Assembly (NCBI RefSeq): GCF_018417535.1
Contig: NZ_CP070977.1
Span: 310,001-374,000 of the forward strand
DNA: 64,000 nt
Direction of reading: 5' to 3'
Source: Burkholderia pyrrocinia
GTDB taxonomy: Bacteria; Pseudomonadota; Gammaproteobacteria; Burkholderiales; Burkholderiaceae
Translations under genes and position numbers: made by a program
Shown: piece by piece, positions 54,247 through 63,326 of the stretch
Position numbering within the stretch: position 1 is the stretch's first letter
Layout: every line of letters begins with the position of its first letter
Notes under the pieces: model-generated
What the model saw: the letters and a program-made list of their open reading frames with translations, nothing else
The model's database searches: none
What the model was told of the DNA's origin: nothing

Positions 54247-54293
54247 CTCTGGATCACGCGGCCGGCAGGCTGCCGATTCCGCGCCTCACGTCA

Positions 54294-54569
54294 TCAGCCT
54301 TCCGTCGGCGGCACGTAGCCGGACGCCTGGTCCGCGCCGTCGCCGAAGAAGTACTTCTCGGTCTGCTTCATCAGGTACTGGCGCGCACGCGGGTCGGCCA
54401 TGTTCAGGCGGTTTTCGTTGATCAGCATCGTCTGCTGCTTGAGCCAGCCCTGCCATGCTTCCTTCGAGACGCTTTCATAGATGCGCTTGCCGAGTTCGCC
54501 CGGCAGCGGCGGGAAATCGAGACCTTCGGCTTCCTTGCCGAGCTTCGCGCATTGAATCATACGGGCCAT
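54294..54569 (-). CDS. yggX: Probable Fe(2+)-trafficking/oxidative damage protection protein
   Basis: A 91-residue protein. [19 protein letters not shown] with its conserved Cys at residue 7 and [19 protein letters not shown] are diagnostic of the YggX family. [19 protein letters not shown] follows. YggX protects Fe-S clusters from oxidation and is thought to carry iron in the cytosol. It is 51 bases downstream of argA on the same strand, the usual Burkholderia-type arrangement. Confidence 0.95.
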
Positions 54570-54620
54570 CGTGTACTTCTCCTGTAATCGGACTGGGGGA
54601 GGGCGGGCGTCTTGCGCCGC

Positions 54621-56000
54621 TCAGAGCTGTTTCATCAGCACGAGCGACTTGCGCTGCCAGTTATAGAGTTTGCGGCGGTCTTCCGGCAGGTCGTCGACGC
54701 TGACCTTGACGAAGCCGCGCTTGAGGAACCAGTGCTCGGTGCGCGTCGTGAGCACGAAGATGTGCGTGAGGCCGCGCGCGCGTGCGCGCTGCTCGATGCG
54801 CTTGAGCAGGCGCTCGCCGTCGCCCGAGCCCTGCGCTTCGGGCGCGACGGTCAGGCACGCCATCTCGCCGATCTTCTCCAGCGGGTACGGATAGAGTGCC
54901 GCGCAGCCGAACAGCACGCCATCGTGCTCGATCACCGAGAAGTGGTCGATGTCGCGCTCGATCTGGTGGCGGCCGCGCCGCACCAGCGTGCCGTCCGTCT
55001 CGAGCGGCTCGATCAGCGACAGGATGCCGCCGACGTCGTCCGGCGTCGCTTCGCGCAGGCTCTCGAGGTTCTCGTACGAGATCATCGTGCCGACGCCGTC
55101 GTGCAGGAACAGTTCCAGCAGCATGCTGCCGTCGAGCGATTGCGGGATCAGGTGCGCACGGGTCACGCCGCCACGGCAAGCGCGGATCGCATGCTTCAGG
55201 AAGAACGCGTCGTCGCCTTGCAGGTCACCGGAGTCGAGCAGGTCGGCGGCCGAATCGAGCGACATTTCGCGGATCAGCTCGCCTTCGTCATCGACGATGC
55301 CGGGGCCGTCGGTCAGGAACACGATCTTGTCGGCACGCAGCGCGATCGCGGCAGCCGACGCGACGTCTTCCATCGACAGGTTGAACGCCTCGCCGGTCGG
55401 CGAGAAACCGAGCGGCGACAGCAGCACGAGCTTGCGGCTCGCGAGCGAATGGCGGATCGATTCGGCGTCGATCTTGCGCACGATGCCCGTATGCGCGAAA
55501 TCGACCCCGTCGAGAATCCCCACCGGCCGCGCGGTCACGAAGTTGCCCGACACGACGCTGATGTGCGCGTGCGCCATCGGCGAGTTCGGCAGCCCCTGGC
55601 TGATCGCGGCCTCGATGTCGAGACGCACTTCGCCGGCCGCTTCCTTCGCGGATTCGAGCGCGCGCGCATCGGTGATGCGCAGGCCGTGCGAAAACTCGGA
55701 TTCGACACCATGCAGGCTCAACTGCTCCTCGACCTGCGGGCGCGAGCCGTGCACGAGCACGATCTGGATGCCCATCGCCTGCAGCAGCGCGATGTCGGAC
55801 ACGAGCGCGTTCAGCAGCCCCTGCTGCACCACCTCGCCGCCGAACCCCACGACGAACGTGCTGTTGCGGAACTTGTGGATATAGGGCGCGACGGAGCGCA
55901 TCCAGTCGACAAACTGCGCGTGGCTGGCAGCCGTATCGTCGGCGGCCGGCGGCGTCGCGGCGCCGGTCTGGGCGGGGGGGAGGTCGGTTTGGGAATTCAT
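54621..56000 (-). CDS. argA: N-acetylglutamate synthase
   Basis: A 459-residue two-domain enzyme for the first step of arginine synthesis. The N-terminal amino acid kinase-like domain (about residues 25-290) contains FVVGFGGEVVQ and IVLVHGSRPQVEEQL and normally senses arginine. The C-terminal GNAT acetyltransferase domain (about residues 310-455) includes CLTVAPEAQGSGDGERLL, the acetyl-CoA loop. The start at 56000 has no Shine-Dalgarno sequence and lies 7 bases from a minus-strand TATAAT, so the transcript may be nearly leaderless. Confidence 0.95.
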   Translation of the reverse strand: MNSQTDLPPAQTGAATPPAADDTAASHAQFVDWMRSVAPYIHKFRNSTFVVGFGGEVVQQGLLNALVSDIALLQAMGIQIVLVHGSRPQVEEQLSLHGVESEFSHGLRITDARALESAKEAAGEVRLDIEAAISQGLPNSPMAHAHISVVSGNFVTARPVGILDGVDFAHTGIVRKIDAESIRHSLASRKLVLLSPLGFSPTGEAFNLSMEDVASAAAIALRADKIVFLTDGPGIVDDEGELIREMSLDSAADLLDSGDLQGDDAFFLKHAIRACRGGVTRAHLIPQSLDGSMLLELFLHDGVGTMISYENLESLREATPDDVGGILSLIEPLETDGTLVRRGRHQIERDIDHFSVIEHDGVLFGCAALYPYPLEKIGEMACLTVAPEAQGSGDGERLLKRIEQRARARGLTHIFVLTTRTEHWFLKRGFVKVSVDDLPEDRRKLYNWQRKSLVLMKQL

Positions 56001-56007
56001 GGGCGGG

Positions 56008-56015
56008 ATTATAAT
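56008..56015. promoter_or_regulatory. Palindromic -10 box shared by argA and hrpA
   Basis: ATTATAAT is its own reverse complement and gives a perfect TATAAT on both strands in the 23-base gap between the divergent starts at 56000 and 56024. On each strand the ATG lies 8-9 bases beyond the box, so both mRNAs would begin at or next to the start codon. -35 matches are weak. Confidence 0.5.
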
Positions 56016-56023
56016 GCGCCCCC

Positions 56024-59000
56024 ATGTCGAATGTACCTAAAAGTCCCGCGCCGACGCGGGCCAAAGCGCCGTCGGCCCGGCACCCGGATGGTGCGGCCGA
56101 TGCGCGCGAGCAGCAGGGCCAGCCGCCGCGCCAGCAGCAGGAAAAGCCGGCGGGCCAGCCGTCGCGCGGGCCGCGCGGCGACGCACGGCGCGGCGATGCG
56201 CGCCAGCCGGCTGCGGCGGCGGATGCACCGCGGGCAGCGGATGCACGCACCCCGCGCCGCGAGCGTCCGCCGCGCGCCGCCGTCGCACCGAATCCCGTCC
56301 CGCCGATCAGGTACCCGGAAAGCCTGCCGGTGTCGGGCAAGCGCGACGAAATCGCGCGCGCGATCGCGGGTCATCAGGTTGTCATCGTCTGCGGCGAAAC
56401 CGGCTCGGGCAAGACCACGCAGTTGCCGAAGATCTGTCTCGATCTCGGTCGCGGCCTCGGCGCCGGCGGCACGGGCCTGATCGGCCATACGCAGCCTCGG
56501 CGCCTCGCTGCGTCGTCGACCGGCCGCCGGATTGCCGAGGAGCTCGGCACGCCGTTCGGCGAGGTGGTCGGCTACAAGGTGCGCTTTACCGACAACCTCT
56601 CGCCGGGCGCGTCCGTGAAGCTGATGACGGACGGCATCCTGCTCGCCGAAACGCAGACCGACCCGCTGCTGAAGGCGTACGACACGCTGATCATCGACGA
56701 GGCGCACGAGCGCAGCCTGAACATCGACTTCCTGCTCGGCTACCTGAAGGAAATCCTGCCGAGGCGGCCGGACCTGAAGCTGATCGTGACGTCCGCGACG
56801 ATCGACGCCGATCGCTTCGCACGCCACTTCGGCACCGACGAGCGCCCGGCGCCCGTGATCGAGGTGAGCGGGCGGCTGTATCCGGTCGAGATGCGCTATC
56901 GCCCGGTGGCCGAGGATCGCCCGGCCGTGAAGCATGCCGAAGGCACGGCCGGGCGCGACCGCGTGAAGACCGCGCGCGAGGCCGAGCGCGACCTGATGGA
57001 CGCGATCGTCGACGCAGTCGACGAGCTGTGCCGCGAAGGCCCCGGCGACGTGCTGGTGTTCCTGCCCGGCGAGCGCGAGATTCGCGAGGCGGCCGAGGCG
57101 CTGCGCAAGCACCATCCGCCGCACACCGAGATCCTGCCGCTGTTCGCGCGGCTCTCGGCGGCCGACCAGGACAAGGTGTTCAAGGCGTCGAACGCGCGCC
57201 GGATCGTGCTTGCGACCAACGTCGCCGAGACGTCGCTGACGGTGCCGGGCATCCGCTACGTCGTCGACACCGGTCTTGCGCGCGTGAAGCGCTATTCGTA
57301 CCGGAACAAGGTCGAGCAATTGCAGGTCGAGTCGATCTCGCAGGCTGCGGCGAACCAGCGCGCGGGCCGTTGCGGCCGCGTGGCCGACGGCGTCTGCATC
57401 CGTTTGTACGAGGAAAGCGACTACCAGGCGCGCGCGCGCTTCACCGATCCGGAAATCCTGCGCTCGTCGCTCGCGTCGGTGATCCTGCGGATGAAATCGC
57501 TGCACCTGACGGCGATCGAATCGTTCCCGTTCCTCGAACCGCCGCCCGGCCGCGCGATCGCGGACGGCTACCAGTTGCTCAACGAGCTCGGCGCGGTCGA
57601 CGACGACAACGCGCTGACGCCGCTCGGCCGCGAACTCGCGCGGCTTCCGCTCGACCCGCGCGTCGGCCGGATGATTCTCGCCGCGCGCGACCAGCAGTCG
57701 CTGCGCGAGGTGCTGATCATCGCGAGCGCGCTGTCCGTGCAGGACCCGCGCGACCGGCCGATCGAAGCGCAGGAACAGGCCGACCAGGCGCACCGCCGGT
57801 TCGCCGACGAGCGTTCCGAATTCCTGCAGTGGCTGAAGATCTGGGCGTGGTTCGAGGAGGCCGTCGCGCACAAGAAGTCGAATCGCCAGCTCGTCGACGC
57901 ATGCCGGCAGAACTTCCTGTCGCACCTGCGGCTGCGCGAGTGGCGCGACGTCCATTCGCAGTTGCTGACCGTCGTGCGCGAGCACGGCTGGCGGCTCAAC
58001 GAAGTCGAGGCGACCTACGAGCAGGTCCATCTGGCCCTGTTGACGGGCCTGCTCGGCAACCTCGGCCTGAAGGCCGACGACGATCCGCACTATCTCGGCG
58101 CGCGCGGGATCAAGTTCTATCTGTGGCCGGGTTCCGTGCTCGCGAAGAAGGCCGGCCGCTGGGTGATGGCGGCCGAGCTCGTCGAGACGAGCCGGCTGTA
58201 CGCGCGCTGCCTCGCGAAGATCGAGCCCGAATGGGTCGAGAAGATCGGCGCGCACCTGCTGAAGAAATCGCTGTCGGAGCCGCACTGGGAAAAGCGCCCG
58301 GCGCAGGTCAGCGCGTACGAGCGCGCGACGCTGTACGGGCTGCCGATCTACCACCGCCGGCGCGTCGCGTTCGGCAGGCAGGATCCGGCCCGCGCGCGGG
58401 AGCTGTTCATCCGCGGCGCGCTGGTCGACGGCGAGTTCGACACGAAGCTCGCGTTCTTCGCGCACAACCGCAAGCTGCTCGCCGACATCGAGCAGCTCGA
58501 GCACAAGTCGCGCCGGCAGGACGTGCTGGTCGACGACGAGCTGATCTACGCGTTCTACGACCAGGCGATCCCGGAAGGCATCCACACGGGCGTCGCGTTC
58601 GAGCGCTGGTATCGCGACGAGGTGAAGCAGGGCGGCCAGCCCGAGGACAAGCGGCGGCTGCTGTACCTGTCGCGCGACGACCTGATGCGCCACGAGGCGG
58701 CCGGCGTGACGACCGAGCTGTTCCCGAAGCGCGCGACGATGGCCGGCGTCGAGATGGCGCTCACGTACCACTTCGAGCCCGGCACGCCGCGCGACGGCGT
58801 GACGCTCGCGGTGCCGCTGTACGCGCTGAACCAGGTCGACGCGCGCCGCTGCGAATGGCTCGTGCCGGGGATGCTGAAGGAAAAGGTGCAGTTGCTGCTG
58901 AAGTCGCTGCCGCAGAAGCTGCGCCGGCACTGCGTGCCGCTGCCCGAGTACGCGGCCGGCTTCGTCGAGCGGATGGGCCGCGAGCGCTTCGGCGCGGGCG

Positions 59001-60226
59001 GGCTCGTCGAGGCGCTGATCGCCGACGTGCGCGGCGAGACGCAGGTCGCGATGAAGACGGCCGACTTCAAGCTCGAGACGCTGCCCGCGCACCTGTTCAT
59101 GAACTTCAAGGTGATCGACGAGCACGGCCGCCAGCTCGCGATGGGGCGCAATCTCGCGCAGCTTCGCCAGGAGCTCGGCGCGCAGGCGCAGCAGCAGTTC
59201 CAGAAGATCGCGGCGGCGTCGACGATCGCGACCGGCGGCGAGGCCGATGCCGGCCCGGCAGCCGGCACGGCGCCGGCGCCTGCCGCCACGGCCGGTGCTG
59301 CCGGGCGCGGTGCGAAGGGCGGCAAGGGCGCGGCGCCGCAGACGGCCGCCCCGGCGGAAACCGGCGCGACGGCGCTGTACGAGAATCTGACGACCTGGAA
59401 TTTCGGCAAGCTTCCCGAGCTGCTGGAGATCCGCCGGCGCGGCCAGACGCTGTACGGCTACCCGGCGCTCGTCGACCGCGGTACGCATTGCGACGTCGAG
59501 GTGTTCGATTCGCCGGAGGAGGCCGCGCGCATCCACCGGGCCGGCTTGCGGCGGCTGTTCGCGCTGCAACTGAAGGAGCCGATCAAGTTCCTCGAGAAGA
59601 ACCTGCCGGGCCTGCGCGAGATGGCGATGCAGTACATGTCGTTCGGCTCGCAGGACGAGCTGCGCGACCAGCTGATCGACACGGCGCTCGACCGCGCGTG
59701 CCTGCAGGATCCGCTGCCCGACGACGACGCCAGCTTCCACGCGCGGCGCGACGAGGGCCGCAGCCGCCTGAACCTGCTCGCGCAGGAAATCGCGCGACTC
59801 GTCGGGCAGATCCTTGCCGAATACGCGGGGCTCGTGAAGAAACTCGCGCAGGCGAAGCCGTTTGCGCAGGCGCATGCGGATCTGCAGCAGCAGCTCGCCG
59901 CGCTGGTCGGCAAGCGCTTCGTGATCGACACGCCTTACGTGCAGCTTGCGCACTTCCCGCGCTACCTGAAGGGCATCGCACTGCGGATCGACAAGCTGAA
60001 GGCCGATCCGGCGCGCGACGCGAAGCAGTCCGCCGACCTGCTGCCGCTCGGCCAGCAGTACCAGCGCGCGGTGTCGCAGCGCGGCGGCGTCGCCGACCCG
60101 CGGCTCGCGGAATTCCGCTGGCTGCTCGAGGAACTGCGAATTTCGCTGTTCGCGCAGGAACTGCGCACGCCGATGCCGGTCTCTGTCAAGCGTCTGCACA
60201 AGGTCTGGGAGTCGATGCAGCGCTAG
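56024..60226 (+). CDS. hrpA: DEAH-box ATP-dependent RNA helicase
   Basis: A 1400-residue RNA helicase. A basic, Ala/Pro/Gln-rich disordered N-terminus (about residues 1-90) comes first. The helicase core follows: motif I GETGSGKTTQLPKI (about residues 125-138), Ia HTQPRRLAASS, motif II DEAHERS (about residues 225-231), III VTSATID, V ATNVAETSLT and VI QRAGRCGR. HA2, OB-fold and the long HrpA-specific C-terminal domain (about residues 750-1400) complete it, with an Ala/Gly-rich low-complexity insert near 1065-1120. HrpA acts in mRNA processing and rescue of stalled ribosomes. No ribosome-binding site precedes the ATG. Confidence 0.96.
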   Translation: MSNVPKSPAPTRAKAPSARHPDGAADAREQQGQPPRQQQEKPAGQPSRGPRGDARRGDARQPAAAADAPRAADARTPRRERPPRAAVAPNPVPPIRYPESLPVSGKRDEIARAIAGHQVVIVCGETGSGKTTQLPKICLDLGRGLGAGGTGLIGHTQPRRLAASSTGRRIAEELGTPFGEVVGYKVRFTDNLSPGASVKLMTDGILLAETQTDPLLKAYDTLIIDEAHERSLNIDFLLGYLKEILPRRPDLKLIVTSATIDADRFARHFGTDERPAPVIEVSGRLYPVEMRYRPVAEDRPAVKHAEGTAGRDRVKTAREAERDLMDAIVDAVDELCREGPGDVLVFLPGEREIREAAEALRKHHPPHTEILPLFARLSAADQDKVFKASNARRIVLATNVAETSLTVPGIRYVVDTGLARVKRYSYRNKVEQLQVESISQAAANQRAGRCGRVADGVCIRLYEESDYQARARFTDPEILRSSLASVILRMKSLHLTAIESFPFLEPPPGRAIADGYQLLNELGAVDDDNALTPLGRELARLPLDPRVGRMILAARDQQSLREVLIIASALSVQDPRDRPIEAQEQADQAHRRFADERSEFLQWLKIWAWFEEAVAHKKSNRQLVDACRQNFLSHLRLREWRDVHSQLLTVVREHGWRLNEVEATYEQVHLALLTGLLGNLGLKADDDPHYLGARGIKFYLWPGSVLAKKAGRWVMAAELVETSRLYARCLAKIEPEWVEKIGAHLLKKSLSEPHWEKRPAQVSAYERATLYGLPIYHRRRVAFGRQDPARARELFIRGALVDGEFDTKLAFFAHNRKLLADIEQLEHKSRRQDVLVDDELIYAFYDQAIPEGIHTGVAFERWYRDEVKQGGQPEDKRRLLYLSRDDLMRHEAAGVTTELFPKRATMAGVEMALTYHFEPGTPRDGVTLAVPLYALNQVDARRCEWLVPGMLKEKVQLLLKSLPQKLRRHCVPLPEYAAGFVERMGRERFGAGGLVEALIADVRGETQVAMKTADFKLETLPAHLFMNFKVIDEHGRQLAMGRNLAQLRQELGAQAQQQFQKIAAASTIATGGEADAGPAAGTAPAPAATAGAAGRGAKGGKGAAPQTAAPAETGATALYENLTTWNFGKLPELLEIRRRGQTLYGYPALVDRGTHCDVEVFDSPEEAARIHRAGLRRLFALQLKEPIKFLEKNLPGLREMAMQYMSFGSQDELRDQLIDTALDRACLQDPLPDDDASFHARRDEGRSRLNLLAQEIARLVGQILAEYAGLVKKLAQAKPFAQAHADLQQQLAALVGKRFVIDTPYVQLAHFPRYLKGIALRIDKLKADPARDAKQSADLLPLGQQYQRAVSQRGGVADPRLAEFRWLLEELRISLFAQELRTPMPVSVKRLHKVWESMQR

Positions 60227-60406
60227 CGCAACATCGGGTTCCCGGGCCCGCACCGGCGGCCGGCCCCGGCCGGCCGCGCGGAGTATGCCGCGCCGGCCCA
60301 TCCGGCCGCCGCGGCGTGCGTCGAAGTGGCGCAATGCCGGCTTCGGTCAACCGGCGGGGCCGGTTGAACGTTTTACAATGACGGTTGTTCCACGACGTGA
60401 GTCTTC

Positions 60407-61396
60407 ATGCGCACTTTCCTTTCCCTCGGCCGCACGCTCGCGCTGGCCGCCGCCGTGCTGGCGCCTGCCGCACACGCGAATAACGTGATCGTCCTCAATT
60501 CGGCCGAAGCGACGCTTTCCCTGATCGACCAGCAGACCCGCCAGGTCGTCGGCACGATGCCGACCGGCAAGGAACCGCATCACCTGATGGCGACGCCGGA
60601 CAATTCGTCGCTGATCGTCGCGAATTCGATCTCGAACAGCCTGATGTTCCTCGATCCGAAGACGGGCAAGCTGCAGCGCACCGTCGAAGGGATCGACGAC
60701 CCCTACCAGCTCGGCTTCTCGCCCGACCGCAAATGGTTCGCGGCCGCCGGCCTGCGGCTCGACCGCGTCGACATCTACGGCTACGACGGCCAGAACCTGA
60801 AGCTCGTGAAGCGCGTGCCGCTTGCGGTGATGCCGAGCCACCTCGCGTTCACCAAGGACAGCAAGACGCTGCTCGTGTCGCTGCAGGTGTCCGGCGAGAT
60901 TGCAGCGATCGACCTGCCGACGCAGACGGTCAAGTGGAAGATGAAGGTCGGCAACGTGCCGGCGGGCCTGTGGCTGACGCCGGACGACAAATACCTGCTC
61001 GTCGGGATGACGGGCGCGGATTACGTCGCGGTGGTCGACTGGCGCACCCAGAAGGTCGTCAAGCAGATCTACACCGGCAAGGGCGCGCACAACTTCCGTT
61101 CGCTCGCCGACGGCACGCACGTCGCGGTGACGAACCGGGTCGCGAACACGATCAGCATCATCGACGAGAACACGCTCACCAACGTCGGCGACATCACCGG
61201 CCTGCTGCCGGGCCCCGACGACATGGAGCTGTCCGCCGACAAGAAGACGCTGTGGGTGACGTTCCGCTTCGCGAAGAAGGTCGGGATCATCGATCTGGCG
61301 TCGCGCAAGCTGGTGCAGACGATCGCCGTCGGCCGCTCGCCGCACGGCATCTACTTCTACGACCGCGCGCCGTGGAAGGCGGCGAACGGCGCGTGA
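60407..61396 (+). CDS. YncE-like periplasmic beta-propeller protein
   Basis: A 329-residue secreted protein. A signal peptide (FLSLGRTLALAAAVLAPAAHA, about residues 4-24, shown by its hydrophobic core and AHA cut site) precedes seven repeated blades with the YVTN-type pattern. Examples are NVIVLNSAEATLSLIDQQTR, SSLIVANSISNSLMFLDPKT, KYLLVGMTGADYVAVVDWRT and TLWVTFRFAKKVGIIDLASR. The family's biochemical role is unknown; some bind DNA or accompany redox systems. The next gene, a sterol-desaturase-type enzyme, starts 16 bases downstream, so the two are probably one operon. Confidence 0.85.
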   Translation: MRTFLSLGRTLALAAAVLAPAAHANNVIVLNSAEATLSLIDQQTRQVVGTMPTGKEPHHLMATPDNSSLIVANSISNSLMFLDPKTGKLQRTVEGIDDPYQLGFSPDRKWFAAAGLRLDRVDIYGYDGQNLKLVKRVPLAVMPSHLAFTKDSKTLLVSLQVSGEIAAIDLPTQTVKWKMKVGNVPAGLWLTPDDKYLLVGMTGADYVAVVDWRTQKVVKQIYTGKGAHNFRSLADGTHVAVTNRVANTISIIDENTLTNVGDITGLLPGPDDMELSADKKTLWVTFRFAKKVGIIDLASRKLVQTIAVGRSPHGIYFYDRAPWKAANGA

Positions 61397-61412
61397 CGGA
61401 CGGAGGCGAACG

Positions 61413-62387
61413 ATGCTGCACCTGATCGATGCGTTCGTGTCGGACATCCAGACCTGGCTGTACGTCGACGTCGTGCAGCCGCTCCTCTTCAAGTTCAACC
61501 TGATGGACTATGACGAGGACACCTACGACGCGTTGTACTGGGTGATCATCGGCGCGCTGCAGATGGTGCTGATGTTCGCGCTGCTGCGCCCGCTCGAGGC
61601 GCTGCTGCCGGTCGAGCGCTGGAAGAACCGCCGCGCCGTGCGGGTCGACGTGATCTACACGGCGATCTCGAAGCTCGGCATCTATGCGCTGTTCTTCTTC
61701 TTCGCGCTGCAGCCGGTGTTCGACAACTTCCAGGCATGGCTGCGCCTGCACGGCGTCGCGAACTTCAACCTCGACTATCTGTGGCCGGGCGTGACCTCGC
61801 AGCCGATCGTCGCGTTCGCGATCTATCTCGTCGTGCTCGACTTCGCCGGCTACTGGTATCACCGCTGGCAGCACAAGTTCGGCATCTGGTGGGAACTGCA
61901 CGCCGTGCATCACAGCCAGCGGCAGATGTCGCTGTGGTGCGACGACCGCAACCACCTGCTCGACGACGTGATCCAGTCGTGCTTCTTCGCGGCGATCGCG
62001 CTGGTGATCGGCGTGACGCCGTCGCAGTTCGTCGTGCTGACTGCGTTCACGAACTTCATGCAGAGCATCCAGCATACGAATGCGCGGCTGTCGTTCGGCC
62101 GGCTCGGCGAGCGCCTGCTCGTCAGCCCGATCTTCCACCGGCGCCACCATGCGGTCGGTTATGGTCACGAAGGCACCAAGTACGGCTGCAACTTCGGCGT
62201 GCTGTTCCCGTGGTGGGACATGATGTTCGGCACCGCGTCGTGGAACCGCACGGTCGAGCCGACCGGCATCCGCGAGCAGGTCGAGGGCGTGTCCTACGGC
62301 GAAGGCTTCTGGTCGCAGCACGGCCTCGCGTTCGTGCGGATCTTCCGGCGGCTGTTCCCCGCGAAGCGCAGCGCGGCGTCGGCCTGA
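61413..62387 (+). CDS. Sterol desaturase/fatty acid hydroxylase family protein
   Basis: A 324-residue di-iron membrane enzyme. Histidine clusters are YWYHRWQHK (about residues 147-155), LHAVHHSQRQMS (about residues 162-173), DRNHLLDD and the final HRRHHAVGYGHEGTKYG (about residues 244-260). Four hydrophobic segments lie before and between these. The family hydroxylates or desaturates lipids. The start follows GGAGGCGAACG. A very stable hairpin closes the unit. Confidence 0.88.
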   Translation: MLHLIDAFVSDIQTWLYVDVVQPLLFKFNLMDYDEDTYDALYWVIIGALQMVLMFALLRPLEALLPVERWKNRRAVRVDVIYTAISKLGIYALFFFFALQPVFDNFQAWLRLHGVANFNLDYLWPGVTSQPIVAFAIYLVVLDFAGYWYHRWQHKFGIWWELHAVHHSQRQMSLWCDDRNHLLDDVIQSCFFAAIALVIGVTPSQFVVLTAFTNFMQSIQHTNARLSFGRLGERLLVSPIFHRRHHAVGYGHEGTKYGCNFGVLFPWWDMMFGTASWNRTVEPTGIREQVEGVSYGEGFWSQHGLAFVRIFRRLFPAKRSAASA

Positions 62388-62416
62388 CCTGGCCACCCTC
62401 CCGTTGAGCGACTCTC

Positions 62417-62458
62417 CCACGCGGCCCGCATGCGCTTTGGCGCATGCGGGCCGCGTGG
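62417..62458 (+). terminator. Very stable terminator hairpin
   Basis: A perfect 19-bp stem (62417-62435 with 62440-62458, loop TTTG) is followed by TTTATCCTTT. It lies between the sterol-desaturase-type gene and the EI24 gene, and ends only 40 bases before the latter's ATG. Confidence 0.85.
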
Positions 62459-62498
62459 TTTATCCTTTCCCCGTTTTTCTTCGTCGATACAGGCTCGC

Positions 62499-63326
62499 AT
62501 GAACGATTTGCTGCGTTCCTTCGTCCGCGCATTGGCGAGCGCATTGCATCCGCGCATGCTCTGGCTCACCCTGATGCCGTTCCTCGTCTCGGCCGTCCTG
62601 TGGGGCGTCCTGCTGTGGTTCTCGTGGCAGACGCTGCTGGACCTCGCGCGCGGCGCGCTCGACGGCTTCGTGCTGACGGCCGCGCTGTATCGCGCGTTCG
62701 ACGCGATCGGCATGTCGCAACTGCATGCGGTCGTCGCGCCGTTCGTGGTCGTGTCGCTCGCGATCCCGCTGATCGTGCTGACCGTGCTGCTGCTGATCGC
62801 GACGATTTCGATGCCGGTCGTGATCAAGCACCTGTCGAACCGGCAGTTCGCGGCACTCGAGCCGAAGCGGGGCGGCACCTTCTTCGGCAGCGCGTTCAAT
62901 TCGCTGTGGGCGGCACTGGTCGGCGTCGTCGTGCTCGTCGTCACGATCCCGCTGTGGCTGATCCCGCCGTTCTTCGCGCTGCTGCCGCCGGTGATCTGGG
63001 GCTGGCTCACGTACCGCGTGATGACCTACGACGCGCTCGCGCTGCATGCGAGCCGCGACGAGCGCCGCGCGCTCGTGCGGCAGCACCGCTGGCCGCTGAT
63101 CGGCATCGGCGTCGCAACCGGGCTGCTCGGTACCGTGCCGACCTTCGTGTGGGTATCGTCGGTCTGGATGATGGTGCTGTTTCCGTTCGTCGCGGCGGCC
63201 ATGATCTGGGTTTACGCTTTCATCCTCGTGTTCTCGGCGCTGTGGTTCGGGCACTATTGCCTGCGCGCGCTGGAGGACCTGCGCGCGAGCGCGCGCGCCA
63301 CCGCAATCGACATGGGGCAGGCATGA
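62499..63326 (+). CDS. EI24 domain (CysZ-like) membrane protein
   Basis: A 275-residue inner-membrane protein with about six hydrophobic segments. The EI24/CysZ-type pattern includes LRSFVRALASALHPRMLWL at the start and the WGWLTYRVMTYDALALHAS stretch (about residues 167-185). CysZ relatives import sulfate, but the Burkholderia-type EI24 proteins are uncharacterised and I would not assign sulfate. The start at 62499 gives a standard family N-terminus. Its stop overlaps the next gene by 4 bases (ATGA). Confidence 0.82.
   Translation: MNDLLRSFVRALASALHPRMLWLTLMPFLVSAVLWGVLLWFSWQTLLDLARGALDGFVLTAALYRAFDAIGMSQLHAVVAPFVVVSLAIPLIVLTVLLLIATISMPVVIKHLSNRQFAALEPKRGGTFFGSAFNSLWAALVGVVVLVVTIPLWLIPPFFALLPPVIWGWLTYRVMTYDALALHASRDERRALVRQHRWPLIGIGVATGLLGTVPTFVWVSSVWMMVLFPFVAAAMIWVYAFILVFSALWFGHYCLRALEDLRASARATAIDMGQA

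Noticed and set aside
60256..60277. GC palindrome after hrpA considered as terminator
   Set aside because: It is a low-complexity GGCC run without a T tract, so support is too weak.
56009..60334. A 1441-codon open frame on the minus strand opposite hrpA
   Set aside because: High GC and the codon bias of hrpA leave few stop codons on the opposite strand. The translated product is Arg/Leu/Asp repeats without domains, so it is a shadow.
62499..63326. EI24/CysZ-like gene linked to the sulfation cluster as a sulfate importer
   Set aside because: It is about 40 kb away, coupled to a CinA-like gene, and lacks the operator motif seen at the sulfation genes.
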